From assembly GCA_016124575.1 (NCBI GenBank), contig WGNM01000034.1:24718-88717 (forward strand): a stretch of DNA of 64,000 nt. The letters are read 5' to 3'. This document shows positions 8,927-17,257 of the stretch, piece by piece. The notes beneath the pieces are model-generated. The model made no database searches. It was not told where the DNA came from and saw only the letters and a program-made list of their open reading frames with translations. This DNA is from Cryomorphaceae bacterium (GTDB lineage Bacteria; Bacteroidota; Bacteroidia; Flavobacteriales_D; Sanyastnellaceae). Position numbers and translations under genes: made by a program. Position 1 is the stretch's first letter, and each line of letters opens with the position of its first letter.

Positions 8927-9448
8927 ATGGAAGCTCTTACGTTGACTCTGACGGCCCTAATTCCTTCAATTATTGTGTTTCTGGTGGCGATTTTCTTTTT
9001 CTGGAAGATGCGCGATGACCAAAAGGAGTTTCAGCAACTGGTTGTTGGAGCTGAAGATCGCCGACAAAGTTTACCGCTTAAGTTGAAGGCGTACGAGCGT
9101 TTGATCATAATGCTAGAAAGAATTACTCCCTCTGCACTTGTGATGAGAATGAATTCAAGAGGAATGACCTCAACGCAGTGGCAGTTTGAATTGTTGAAAG
9201 CCATTCGCGATGAGTACGATCACAATATATCAATGCAGATGTATGTCAGTCAACCTGCCTGGGAAGCTGTTCGCAAAGCACGCGAGGAAGTGGCTGAAAT
9301 GGTTAAAGTAGCAGCGAAACGCGCCGGAAATGAAGCGCAAGCGATGGAAGTTAACCGCCACCTGTTCGACTTGGAAGCTGCAACCAACAACGGTGTTATC
9401 AAATATGCTTTGGAAATATTGCGGGTTGAAGCGCAACGCTTGATGTAA
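8927..9448 (+). CDS. Conserved membrane-anchored protein, possibly DUF7935-like
   Basis: 173 aa. One N-terminal transmembrane segment (about residues 8-28, LTALIPSIIVFLVAIFFFW) is followed by a cytoplasmic helical domain. The text LPLKLKAYERLIIMLERITPSALVMRM followed by FELLKAIRDEYDHNISMQMYVS and the late helix KYALEILRVEAQRLM resembles a Bacteroidota-wide family of unknown function that I associate with DUF7935; function is not known. The start ATG at 8927 is immediately preceded by AGCAAA and leaves 51 nt to the divergent FG-GAP gene, which must hold both promoters. Converges on the fasciclin gene with 5 nt between stops. Confidence 0.75.
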   Translation: MEALTLTLTALIPSIIVFLVAIFFFWKMRDDQKEFQQLVVGAEDRRQSLPLKLKAYERLIIMLERITPSALVMRMNSRGMTSTQWQFELLKAIRDEYDHNISMQMYVSQPAWEAVRKAREEVAEMVKVAAKRAGNEAQAMEVNRHLFDLEAATNNGVIKYALEILRVEAQRLM

Positions 9449-9453
9449 TGGAA

Positions 9454-10074
9454 TTATAGCCCTTCGGGGATGTAAAACAATTCATTCATGGTTAAAATCA
9501 GTCCGTCGTTGGTGTAAATTTCTTCTGACCCGATACTCGCCTTATCTACGGTTACTCCGCCATCTGTATTCACGCGTAACTGACGACCAGCATGATTCGA
9601 AACCACGGACTCATTTTTCAATGTTTTGTAGCTGTAGCTCTTGTCTAACACATAGTTCGAAACAAAAAGATCCAGTTTTTCAATGTTCGATGGATCCATG
9701 AGTTTTGTGTAGGCAGGGAAGCTTTCAAATGCTTCATTCGAAGGAGCTAACAAGGTGACATGTCCGCTATGTATGTGTTTGCTAACACCAGAAGCTTTCA
9801 CCAATGCCCCAAATATGCTGTATTTCTCTGATGAAGTGATGTAGCGGTACGGACTGGTGATATTGTCAACAGATTGAGTGACCTCTTCTTTTTTGCGATT
9901 CATTTCAGCCGTTGCGGCTTCGTCTGCTGCATCAGGCAGTTTGTTCACCAAATTCGCTGGGTCGTTTGGGTTTGATTCAATACGCTCTGGAGTCTGCGTT
10001 TCTGTATCTGTGTTATTGGTACAGGCAGTAAATATGGCAACTATCGCTAAGCCGAGTAAAAAGGTCTTCTTCAT
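9454..10074 (-). CDS. Fasciclin-domain lipoprotein
   Basis: 206 aa from ATG 10074 (MKKTFLLGLAIVAIFTACTNN), chosen because it opens a lipoprotein signal peptide with lipobox FTAC; the frame continues 9 codons upstream without a signal-like start. After an acidic linker, residues ~75-205 form a FAS1 (fasciclin) domain: YSIFGALVKASGVSKHIHSGHVTLLAPSNEAF is the H1-type motif, and the H2-like end (SIGSEEIYTNDGLILTMNELFYIPEG) closes it. FAS1 domains mediate adhesion to extracellular matrix or polysaccharide. Predicted to sit on a membrane of the envelope. Divergent from the DUF423 gene, with 39 nt between them. Confidence 0.88.
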   Translation of the reverse strand: MKKTFLLGLAIVAIFTACTNNTDTETQTPERIESNPNDPANLVNKLPDAADEAATAEMNRKKEEVTQSVDNITSPYRYITSSEKYSIFGALVKASGVSKHIHSGHVTLLAPSNEAFESFPAYTKLMDPSNIEKLDLFVSNYVLDKSYSYKTLKNESVVSNHAGRQLRVNTDGGVTVDKASIGSEEIYTNDGLILTMNELFYIPEGL

Positions 10075-10113
10075 CTCCGTAATTTTGGGCCTAATATACA
10101 AAATAGTATCGCC

Positions 10114-10509
10114 ATGTTGATTTCGAAAAAGGCTGTCGTGCTTTCATTATTCCTCATCATTACAGGCATCACAGCCGGCGCTTTGGGTGCGCATATGCTG
10201 AAATCGGTGCTCTCTGCTTCTCAGTTGCAATCGTTCGAAGTGGGTGTGAGGTATCAGATGTATTCGGGCATTGGCGTTTTGGCTTTGACTGCTTTGTCTC
10301 AAGTGTTTAAAGGTGTCTCAAACGCTTCGCTGTGGTTTATTTTGGTGGGGACTGTGTGTTTTTCATGGTCGATTTATTGCCTGTTGGCTCTTCCAAATGG
10401 CCATTTTTTAAGAGGGTTGCTGGGTCCGATAACCCCGTTGGGAGGCGGACTGATGATTTTTGGTTGGACGTGGGCTTTGGTTGGTATACTTCGCCGACAA
10501 AGTGTATAA
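10114..10509 (+). CDS. DUF423 family small membrane protein
   Basis: 131 aa with four predicted transmembrane helices (roughly residues 7-27, 47-66, 72-92, 100-125). The motif GAxGAHxL (AGALGAHMLKSVL) near residue 25 and YQMYSGIGVLALTAL in helix 2, then GTVCFSWSIYCLALP and LGPITPLGGGLMIFGW, are the hallmarks of DUF423/YgdD-type inner-membrane proteins. Function is unknown in all bacteria. The start ATG is 39 nt from the divergent fasciclin gene. Monocistronic by appearance. Confidence 0.9.
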   Translation: MLISKKAVVLSLFLIITGITAGALGAHMLKSVLSASQLQSFEVGVRYQMYSGIGVLALTALSQVFKGVSNASLWFILVGTVCFSWSIYCLLALPNGHFLRGLLGPITPLGGGLMIFGWTWALVGILRRQSV

Positions 10510-10597
10510 TAGACACTTAGTTGAATGGGTGCGGAATTGAGGAAAATGTGCGTGAATTGTGGAAAAGCATGATAAATATTAGGGTTTTAGAATTGCT

Positions 10598-10625
10598 TTT
10601 GTCCCGCTGAAAAAGGGTAATTTTG
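10598..10625 (+). promoter_or_regulatory. Predicted promoter of pckA
   Basis: TTTG (10598-10601) and TAATTTTG (10618-10625) form a -33/-7 pair of the Bacteroidota type with 16 nt between them, 31 nt before the pckA ATG. It is the best-formed two-part promoter noticed in the window. Confidence 0.6.
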
Positions 10626-10656
10626 GAGCCCAAATACAATTATCAAAGGATTGTTT

Positions 10657-12270
10657 ATGAATCATTACGGAAGAAAAGCAGCAGAGGCCGGACTAGAGTC
10701 AATAGGTCTAGGTGGTGTTGCGAACGTTAATTGGAATTTAACTCCGGCAGAGCTCGTTGAGGAAACCATCATTCAAGGACAAGGGATCTTGACAAACACT
10801 GGAGCACTGGCAGTAGACACTGGCGAGTTCACAGGTCGTTCACCTAAAGATCGTTTTGTCGTTTGTGATGCAGAAACTGAAAATTCAGTTTGGTGGGGAG
10901 ATGTAAACATCAAGTTTACAACAGCTCAGTTTGATGCACTTTACAATCGCATGGCGGCTTACCTTTCGAATCGCGATGTTTACGTGAGAGATGCGTACGC
11001 TTGCGCAGATGAAACCTACCGCATGAACATTCGTGTTGTGACCGAGTTTTCTTGGTCGAATATGTTTGCCTACAACATGTTTCTTCGCCCGAATGCCGAT
11101 GAATTGGAGAACTTCACTCCTGATTGGCACATCGTATGCGCTCCTGAATTTATGGCTATTCCAGAAATTGATGGCACGCGCCAACACAATTTCGCAATAT
11201 TGAACTTTACCCGCAAGATGATCATCATCGGCGGAACAGGATATACGGGCGAGATCAAAAAAGGGATCTTCTCAGTTTTGAACTATGTACTCCCTCATCA
11301 CAGAAATGTGCTTTCTATGCACTGCTCTGCAAATGTCGGAGCCGATGGCGACACAGCAGTATTCTTCGGCCTTTCAGGTACTGGTAAGACAACCTTGTCA
11401 TCGGACCCAAATCGCCGTTTGATTGGTGATGATGAACACGGGTGGTCTGACAAAGGTGTTTTCAACTTCGAAGGGGGCTGCTACGCAAAAACCATCGATC
11501 TGTCTCGTGAGAAAGAACCGCAGATTTACGACGCCATTAAGTTTGGTGCCATTTTGGAAAACATCGGTTTTGAAGACGATGGCTGCACTCCTGATTACAC
11601 TGATAAGTCGAAAACTGAAAACACGCGTGTCTCTTATCCGATTGACCACATCGACAATATCATGGTGCCATCTGCCGGTGGTGTGCCTCAGAATATTTTC
11701 TTCTTGACGTGCGATGCATTTGGAGTTTTGCCTCCAATCTCTCGTCTTTCAAAAGGTCAGGCGATGTACCACTTCATTTCGGGTTATACTGCTAAAGTGG
11801 CTGGTACCGAAGCTGGAATCACTGAGCCACAGACGGCTTTCTCAGCTTGTTTTGGTGCTCCTTTCTTACCATTGCACCCAACGAAATATGCGGAAATGCT
11901 AGGTCGTAAGATTGATGAGTCGAATGTCCGTGTATGGCTTATCAACACAGGATGGAGCGGGGGCTCATATGGTGAAGGGAAGCGCATTAGCTTGAAGTAT
12001 ACGCGTGCTATGATTACGGCAGCGCTTAACGGGCAGCTCGACAACGTAGAATACAATACCCACAAAGTGTTCGGTTTGCAGATGCCTGCCGCTTGTCCGG
12101 ATGTGCCTGCTGATATCCTTTGGCCTCGTAACACATGGTCGAACAAAGAGGCGTACGATGTTAAAGCAAATGAGCTTGCGCAGAAATTCGTGACCAACTT
12201 CACCAAATACAGCGAATTCGCAAGCGAAGAAATTTTAGCAGCAGCACCGCAAGTAACAGCCGCTGTCTAA
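10657..12270 (+). CDS. pckA: Phosphoenolpyruvate carboxykinase (ATP)
   Basis: 537 aa. Converts oxaloacetate and ATP to phosphoenolpyruvate, CO2 and ADP, the first committed step of gluconeogenesis, in the cytoplasm. ATG 10657 (MNHYGRKAAEAG) is preferred to the TTG two codons before it. Conserved elements are all present: substrate loop GEFTGRSPKDRFVV (Arg61), kinase-1a P-loop GLSGTGKTT at 238-246, kinase-2 LIGDDEHGW at 255-263, and FNFEGGCYAK. Length is typical for the ATP-type enzyme (about 530-540). The gene has its own promoter and a strong terminator, so it is probably a single-gene unit regulated by carbon source; mdh upstream in the window supplies its substrate but is not co-transcribed. 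Confidence 0.98.
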   Translation: MNHYGRKAAEAGLESIGLGGVANVNWNLTPAELVEETIIQGQGILTNTGALAVDTGEFTGRSPKDRFVVCDAETENSVWWGDVNIKFTTAQFDALYNRMAAYLSNRDVYVRDAYACADETYRMNIRVVTEFSWSNMFAYNMFLRPNADELENFTPDWHIVCAPEFMAIPEIDGTRQHNFAILNFTRKMIIIGGTGYTGEIKKGIFSVLNYVLPHHRNVLSMHCSANVGADGDTAVFFGLSGTGKTTLSSDPNRRLIGDDEHGWSDKGVFNFEGGCYAKTIDLSREKEPQIYDAIKFGAILENIGFEDDGCTPDYTDKSKTENTRVSYPIDHIDNIMVPSAGGVPQNIFFLTCDAFGVLPPISRLSKGQAMYHFISGYTAKVAGTEAGITEPQTAFSACFGAPFLPLHPTKYAEMLGRKIDESNVRVWLINTGWSGGSYGEGKRISLKYTRAMITAALNGQLDNVEYNTHKVFGLQMPAACPDVPADILWPRNTWSNKEAYDVKANELAQKFVTNFTKYSEFASEEILAAAPQVTAAV

Positions 12271-12292
12271 TTTTAATATTCAGACTATTCAT

Positions 12293-12319
12293 AAAAAGAG
12301 GCTTTCTAAGCCTCTTTTT
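12293..12319 (+). terminator. Rho-independent terminator of pckA
   Basis: AAAAAGAGGCTT pairs perfectly with AAGCCTCTTTTT across a TCT loop, followed by more T. It lies 22 nt after the stop. Confidence 0.9.
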
Positions 12320-12322
12320 TTA

Positions 12323-12330
12323 TTCCTTTG
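12323..12330 (+). promoter_or_regulatory. Promoter-like -7 box directly before rsmE
   Basis: TTCCTTTG differs from TAnnTTTG at one position and ends exactly 4 nt before the rsmE ATG, the same geometry as at pyrD, smpB, pcm and the DUF983 gene. It begins 3 nt after the pckA terminator. Confidence 0.4.
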
Positions 12331-12334
12331 CACC

Positions 12335-13036
12335 ATGCAACTGTACTATGTAAACGAAGTATATCACTTCGAAGCCGTTCTTCCTCCAGATGAGTCAGCT
12401 CACGCTATAAAAGTGATGAGATTGGGCATAGGAGACATTATTTATGTTACCGATGGCAGAGGTTCACTTTATGAAGCAACCATCATGGATGCTTCGTATG
12501 TTTCTTGCCGTGTGCATATGAACAGGTTGCAAAGCCATGACCGCGATACTTCAGACTTGGTGATAGCCATTGCTCCAACCAAGAATAAGGATCGTTTCGA
12601 ATGGTTCATTGAAAAAGCTGTTGAGCTAGGATGCACTGAGATACAACCTATTTGGTGCGAGCACTCAGAACGCCGTCAAGCGCGGACAGACCGATGGGAT
12701 AAAATCGCTTTGGCAGCTATGAAGCAAAGCTTACATCTGTACTTGCCAACCATACACGAGCCAATTGAATTCAAAGAGTTTGTGGCAGCAAACAAGAAGA
12801 AAGGCTATATCGCGTGGGTAGGTGAAGAGCCTTCTCCCATGTTCTATGGCGAATACGATGCTGCAAAACCAGGTGTCATTGCCATTGGTCCAGAAGGTGA
12901 TTTCTCAGAAGATGAAATCAAGTTCGCTCTAAATGCGGGATGGAAACCTGTAGGTCTCGGCTCATATCGGCTGCGCACAGAAACGGCTGGTGTTACCGCG
13001 ATGTCGCAAGCCATGCTGAAAGTAGAGATCAGCTAA
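12335..13036 (+). CDS. rsmE: 16S rRNA (uracil1498-N3)-methyltransferase RsmE
   Basis: 233 aa, SPOUT-class methyltransferase that methylates U1498 of 16S rRNA in the assembled small subunit using S-adenosylmethionine. An N-terminal PUA-like part (residues 1-70: HAIKVMRLGIGDIIYVTDGRG) precedes the knotted SPOUT domain. The SAM-binding knot motifs are visible as IAIGPEGDFSEDE and LGSYRLRTETAGV near the C-terminus, and IAPTKNKDRFEWFIEKAVELGC in the middle is typical of RsmE. Length is normal for the family. The start follows the pckA terminator by 15 nt and no leader is evident (see the promoter-like box at 12323). Confidence 0.96.
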   Translation: MQLYYVNEVYHFEAVLPPDESAHAIKVMRLGIGDIIYVTDGRGSLYEATIMDASYVSCRVHMNRLQSHDRDTSDLVIAIAPTKNKDRFEWFIEKAVELGCTEIQPIWCEHSERRQARTDRWDKIALAAMKQSLHLYLPTIHEPIEFKEFVAANKKKGYIAWVGEEPSPMFYGEYDAAKPGVIAIGPEGDFSEDEIKFALNAGWKPVGLGSYRLRTETAGVTAMSQAMLKVEIS

Positions 13037-13114
13037 CAGTCTGCTGTTACTTCATCGTTTTATTTTCTCGAATTGTGATGATGTGATTGGCTAACTTTCC
13101 ACAAAGGTTTTGCC

Positions 13115-13438
13115 ATGAAAAAAATCATCCTGATCGTTGCTTTGCTGATGGTGGCGCTGCTGGCGACAAATCCCAATGAAAATGATTTTCAAAGGTTTGT
13201 TGAAAATGCACTGCAAGACAAGCTAGAAAAGAAAGCCCTGCCAGATAATCAAGTCAGTGAACTTATCGAAGAACGCATCGGTAAATTGGCTGCAAGTTTT
13301 GCAAAAGAGATCGCTGTACGCCACAATTATTACGTGTTTTCAATATACACGGTGTCGATGGCTGGCGATGATTTCCACTATTTAGGTATCGCAAAAATCT
13401 TCGTTCCCCTTCAATCTACTCAGCCAGGAAATTTATGA
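13115..13438 (+). CDS. DUF4359-like small secreted or membrane protein
   Basis: 107 aa. The N-terminus MKKIILIVALLMVALLATNPNENDF combines a hydrophobic segment with the ATNPxxxDF motif typical of DUF4359 proteins, and the C-terminal HNYYVFSIYTVSM...DFHYLGIAKIFVPL matches the family's ...NFLLFSIYxTEL...YxxLGIFxNFF end. It could be a signal anchor or a cleaved signal peptide. Function is unknown. The stop overlaps the start of the GH20 hexosaminidase by 4 nt (ATGA at 13435), so the two are translationally coupled, but no functional link is known. Confidence 0.75.
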   Translation: MKKIILIVALLMVALLATNPNENDFQRFVENALQDKLEKKALPDNQVSELIEERIGKLAASFAKEIAVRHNYYVFSIYTVSMAGDDFHYLGIAKIFVPLQSTQPGNL

Positions 13439-15624
13439 GAGCAATTGTGCTTCTTTTTGCCGCGATACTTCTTTTCGCATGCACACCAGAGCTGAATGTT
13501 GAACAGCCAAGCTTGATTCCGATTCCTCAACAGGTGGAGTGGAAAGATGGTGCCTTCTTGCTAGATAGCAAGGTGCCTTTGTCTTTTGATACGCTGTTTG
13601 CCAACGAAGCGGAATTCTTAAAAGCAATGGTGTCTGAGTCGATGCAGTTCTCGCCTGTTGTCGGTTCGTTTCCAAAAGCCATGATCGCGATGACCTACAA
13701 TGAATCGCTAGGCGCTGAAGAGTATCTGCTAAAGATCAATGAAGCAGGGATAACTATTTCAGCATCTGATCCTGCAGGAATGTTTTATGGTGTCCAAACT
13801 TTTCGTCAGTTTTTACCTCATAATTCAGGACAAGATGAAATCCTTCTACCTTTTGTCAGCATTGACGATGCGCCGGCATTTAAGCACCGAGGAATGCTGC
13901 TAGACTGTTGTCGGCATTTTATGGATCCAGACTTTGTTAAGCGCTATATCGATTTGCTGGCACGGTTTAAAATGAATGTCCTGCATTGGCACCTCACTGA
14001 AGATCAAGGGTGGAGATTGGCAATTGATGCCTATCCAGATTTAACGAATGTAGGTGCCTGGCGGATAGAGGATAGCGGTGAGCGATATGGTGGCTTTTAC
14101 ACGAAAAATGAGGTTCGTGAAATAGTGGCTTATGCGGCAGAGCGTCATGTAAAAGTGATTCCTGAGATTGAGATGCCCGGACATTCTAGTGCTGCCATTG
14201 CAGCATATCCGTGGCTAGGCTGCACAGGTGAGAGTATTGAGGTGGAAACTGAATGGGGTGTTTTTAAAGACATTTACTGCGCAGGAAATGATTCAACCAT
14301 AGCATTTCTTGAGACTGTGCTCGATGAGGTAATGGAGCTTTTTCCCTCAGAAATTATCCACTTGGGAGGTGATGAAGCGCCAAAAGCACATTGGGAAGAA
14401 TGTGATAAATGCAAGAAGCGAATCGCAGAGCATGGCTTAAAGGATGCCCATGAACTGCAAAGCTTTTTCATTCAGCATTTTGCCAATTACTTAAAGCAGC
14501 ATGGCAGAAAAGCCATTGGTTGGGATGAAATTTTGGAGGGTGGATTGCCGGAAGGTGCCATGGTACAATCATGGAGAGGCATGCAAGGCGGAATTGAGGC
14601 TGCAACCGCTGGGAGAGATGTGGTGATGTCGCCAACATCTCACGCGTATTTCGACTACGATGTAAAGTCAACCGATTTGGCAGAAGTGTACCATTTTCAA
14701 CCGGTAGCGGATTCTCTCGACAAGGAAATAGCCAAGCACATCATTGGCGGTGAATGCAATATGTGGACAGAACATGCGCCGCAAGACAAAGTTGACGCGA
14801 AGATGTTCCCAAGGATGTTGGCTATGGCTGAGGTGCTTTGGACAAATCAGAAAGTCCGCAACTACGACGAGTTTTTGAATCGGGTGCAAGGCATGTATCA
14901 CTATCTCGATTTTCTTGATGTCGATTATGGCCCTGAAGGTGTGCCATTTACTTTCGAGTCGGCCATTAAAAACAATGGATTGGAAGTGATATTTAATACG
15001 TCTTTTCAAGATGGATATTTGGCGCTTGAAAATGGCGTTAAAATGACCTCAGATACACTCTTTGTAACTGAAAGTTTTGATCAATATATATACGCCGTTA
15101 GAAACGGAGAAAAATATGGTGACTCTACACAAGTGTCGTTGAGCTACCACTATGGAGTTGGTAAACCCATTGTCCTTCAAAATGGTTATTCGACGTACTA
15201 TACAGGGGGAGGTGATCAGGCATTGAACGATGGTGTACGGGGAAGTTTTGATTTCCGTGATGGACATTGGCAAGCGCTTACTGGTAATGATATGGAGATT
15301 CAAATTGACTTGTTAGAAGTACAATTTATTACACGTTTAATTACCTCGTTTTATACGTATGCGAATGCATGGATATTTATGCCTTTGGAAGTGAAATTTG
15401 AATCATCAGAAAATGGCGTTGATTGGAGTGTGCTCGGCGTTTATAGAAACGAACTTGCGGAAGATGATAAACGACAAGAAATTGTTCCAATTGACCTGAG
15501 TTTAAAGGGGAGGAATGCACGGTACATTCGAATGACCGCCAAAAACCGCGGTGTTTGTCCGCCTTGGCACGACGCGCCCGGTGAGCCCGCTTGGCTGTTC
15601 TGCGATGAACTCATTATTCGTTAG
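13435..15624 (+). CDS. Beta-N-acetylhexosaminidase, GH20 family lipoprotein
   Basis: 729 aa. A lipoprotein signal (MRAIVLLFAAILLFACTP, lipobox LFAC) points to envelope attachment. Residues ~20-145 are the GH20 N-terminal domain (GH20b). The catalytic barrel follows from ~150, with HWHLTEDQGWRLAIDAYPDLT, and the catalytic pair Asp313-Glu314 in HLGGDEAPKAHW; the acetamido of the substrate is the nucleophile in this family. WTEHAP and the DEILEGGLP segment are also typical. After ~560 the sequence changes to a chitobiase C-like and F5/8 type C-like beta-sandwich (DIQIDLLEVQFITRL...VKFESSENGVDWSVL...ARYIRMTAKN), probably carbohydrate-binding. It removes terminal GlcNAc/GalNAc from chitooligosaccharides or glycans. 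Coupled to the small DUF4359-like gene upstream. Confidence 0.95.
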   Translation: MRAIVLLFAAILLFACTPELNVEQPSLIPIPQQVEWKDGAFLLDSKVPLSFDTLFANEAEFLKAMVSESMQFSPVVGSFPKAMIAMTYNESLGAEEYLLKINEAGITISASDPAGMFYGVQTFRQFLPHNSGQDEILLPFVSIDDAPAFKHRGMLLDCCRHFMDPDFVKRYIDLLARFKMNVLHWHLTEDQGWRLAIDAYPDLTNVGAWRIEDSGERYGGFYTKNEVREIVAYAAERHVKVIPEIEMPGHSSAAIAAYPWLGCTGESIEVETEWGVFKDIYCAGNDSTIAFLETVLDEVMELFPSEIIHLGGDEAPKAHWEECDKCKKRIAEHGLKDAHELQSFFIQHFANYLKQHGRKAIGWDEILEGGLPEGAMVQSWRGMQGGIEAATAGRDVVMSPTSHAYFDYDVKSTDLAEVYHFQPVADSLDKEIAKHIIGGECNMWTEHAPQDKVDAKMFPRMLAMAEVLWTNQKVRNYDEFLNRVQGMYHYLDFLDVDYGPEGVPFTFESAIKNNGLEVIFNTSFQDGYLALENGVKMTSDTLFVTESFDQYIYAVRNGEKYGDSTQVSLSYHYGVGKPIVLQNGYSTYYTGGGDQALNDGVRGSFDFRDGHWQALTGNDMEIQIDLLEVQFITRLITSFYTYANAWIFMPLEVKFESSENGVDWSVLGVYRNELAEDDKRQEIVPIDLSLKGRNARYIRMTAKNRGVCPPWHDAPGEPAWLFCDELIIR

Positions 15625-15919
15625 GCCCATTTGGTATTGGCATCCAATGGGTGACGTCACCGAAAAAATGGTTGCTATTTCCTTCTCCTTGCCAGAAGTG
15701 GATACCGTGTTTTTCGGCCTTGTCAGGACGATCGGCGTAGAAATTTTCGATAAAACGCAGAACGATCACTTCACGAAGTTCAAGTCCAGACAACCCCGGT
15801 AGCACAACTTTGTTGTTCGGGATAAATGCCAAAATACGCTCTTCGTTTTTCGGCAGTCTGACGTTGATGTCAATCCATTCCAAGCAAGGAGAATTGTTGA
15901 AGGATGATGTTTTGCTCAA
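15614..15919 (-). CDS. DUF551 domain protein
   Basis: 101 aa. Residues 14 to the end match the DUF551 pattern: EWIDINVRLPKNEERILAF near the start and the closing VTHWMPIPNGP, which is the family's typical end. The fold is small and its function is unknown; members are often found in phages as well as chromosomes. The annotated start at 15919 lies 50 nt inside the response-regulator gene, and no later ATG exists before the conserved region, so the overlap seems real. The gene's 3' end overlaps that of the convergent hexosaminidase by 11 nt. Confidence 0.78.
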   Translation of the reverse strand: MSKTSSFNNSPCLEWIDINVRLPKNEERILAFIPNNKVVLPGLSGLELREVIVLRFIENFYADRPDKAEKHGIHFWQGEGNSNHFFGDVTHWMPIPNGPNE

Positions 15920-16274
15920 TTTTTTCCTCCGTCAAAGGCTTGTGGATGTAGCCTTTTATACTGTCTTTGGTTTGAGCAATTTGAATGTCGTCGGCATGAA
16001 TCGATGAACTGAGGATGATGATATCAGAGGTACGTCCATGTGCTTCCAATTGACGAACAAATTCCCATCCATCCATTTCAGGCATGTTGATGTCGAGAAG
16101 GATCAGGTCTGGTTGTTCGATCTTACCCTTCTTAAAATAGTCGATAACAACGGCAGCATTTTGAAAAGCTGTAATCGTGGCTTTAGGTATCGAAAACGTT
16201 AAAAACTGTCGGTTCAGCAAGTTGTTGATCAAGTCGTCATCAATCAACATAATCGTACGGTAGGGAGAGGTCAT
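15870..16274 (-). CDS. Single-domain response regulator (CheY-like)
   Basis: 134 aa from ATG 16274 (MTSPYRTIMLIDDD); the frame extends 12 codons further upstream without receiver-like sequence. It is a receiver domain only: the acidic pocket MLIDDD, phosphoacceptor Asp in LILLDINMPEMDGWEF, switch Ser in ILSSSI and the conserved Lys in YIHKPL are all visible. No output domain follows, so signalling must go through protein-protein contact with a partner, typically a hybrid histidine kinase. No kinase is adjacent. The stop lies inside the DUF551 gene (50-nt overlap), suggesting co-transcription. Confidence 0.93.
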   Translation of the reverse strand: MTSPYRTIMLIDDDLINNLLNRQFLTFSIPKATITAFQNAAVVIDYFKKGKIEQPDLILLDINMPEMDGWEFVRQLEAHGRTSDIIILSSSIHADDIQIAQTKDSIKGYIHKPLTEEKIEQNIILQQFSLLGMD

Positions 16275-16361
16275 AATAGTATGATTAGTGCACTTAAAGA
16301 TACAAAGCACGCTTTGATTCTTTAAAGCACATCATGCTACTTATCAAAACAAAGATGTGTA

Positions 16362-17138
16362 CTATTGCCCAATGAAGGCCGGCTTTCTTTTCTCAATAAA
16401 AGCGGCAACTCCTTCTTTGTAGTCATGTGTTTGACCAGCAGCAGTTTGCAATTCACCTTCGAGATCGAGTTGGGTATTGAGATCGTTTTCAAACGCCATG
16501 TTAAAAGCCCTTTTGGTCATGCCCAATGCTTTGGTTGGCATGGTTGCAAGTTGGGTTGATAGCTTGGCGATAGTCTCTTCGAAATCATCATCGGCCACAG
16601 CTTTGAAAATCATTCCCATGGCCATAGCGTCGGCTGCAGAGATCTTTTCTCCTAGCATAGCGAGTGCAGTAGCACGTTGCAAGCCGATCAAACGAGGTAG
16701 CATCCAAGTACCTCCGCTATCGGGCACCAAGCCAATTTTAGAAAAAGCTTGGATAAATGTAGCCGATTCTTTTGCTATGCAAATGTCGCAGGCAAGGGCA
16801 ATGTTTGCTCCAGCACCAGCAGCAACACCATTTACAGCGGCGACGATTGGTTTTTCAATCGCACGCAAGCGGCGGATGATGGGGTTGTAGTGTTGGTGAA
16901 CGATGTTTGGAAGGCCTGGTCCGGCAGGATCAATGACTTCCCCAAGGTCTTGACCCGCGCAAAAAGCCCGTCCCTCTCCCGTTAATACAATGCATCGCAC
17001 TGCATCATCGTTTGCGGCATTGTCGAGGGCGGCATGAAGTGCCAGCGCCATTGACCTGTTGAAACTATTGAAAACAGCAGGACGGTTTAAAGTGATTGTC
17101 GTGATGCCGTTGTTGTGGTTTACAAGAAGCTCTTCCAT
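16362..17138 (-). CDS. Enoyl-CoA hydratase/isomerase, PaaG-like
   Basis: 258 aa from ATG 17138 (MEELLVNHNNGITTITLNRP). Crotonase-fold enzyme acting on CoA thioesters in the cytoplasm. The oxyanion-hole motif GRAFCAGQDLGEV near residue 62 and GAGANIALACD near 105 are conserved. The segment KIGLVPDSGGTWMLPRLIG carries the PaaG-type catalytic Asp, and the usual hydratase Glu at the first position is absent (DLGEV is used instead), which favours 2-(1,2-epoxy-dihydrophenyl)acetyl-CoA isomerase or a related delta-isomerase over a classical hydratase. No other phenylacetate genes are in the window, so the pathway is uncertain; a role in fatty-acid oxidation is equally possible. Confidence 0.88.
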   Translation of the reverse strand: MEELLVNHNNGITTITLNRPAVFNSFNRSMALALHAALDNAANDDAVRCIVLTGEGRAFCAGQDLGEVIDPAGPGLPNIVHQHYNPIIRRLRAIEKPIVAAVNGVAAGAGANIALACDICIAKESATFIQAFSKIGLVPDSGGTWMLPRLIGLQRATALAMLGEKISAADAMAMGMIFKAVADDDFEETIAKLSTQLATMPTKALGMTKRAFNMAFENDLNTQLDLEGELQTAAGQTHDYKEGVAAFIEKRKPAFIGQ

Positions 17139-17195
17139 ATCGTTTGAATGAGTGGCAAATATAGCGCACTCGTTTTTGGATGATCGGTTTTGGGG

Positions 17196-17232
17196 AAAAA
17201 ACAAATCGCCTCAATTTTAGTTGAGGCGATTT
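17196..17232 (-). terminator. Rho-independent terminator of the STAS-like gene
   Basis: A perfect 12-bp inverted repeat (AAATCGCCTCAA at 17203-17214 with TTGAGGCGATTT at 17221-17232, 6-nt loop) followed on the minus strand by a T run (A6 on the plus strand at 17196-17201). It isolates the STAS-like gene from the enoyl-CoA isomerase gene. Confidence 0.88.
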
Positions 17233-17257
17233 GATAGTTAATTTGTGGACAACTGCT

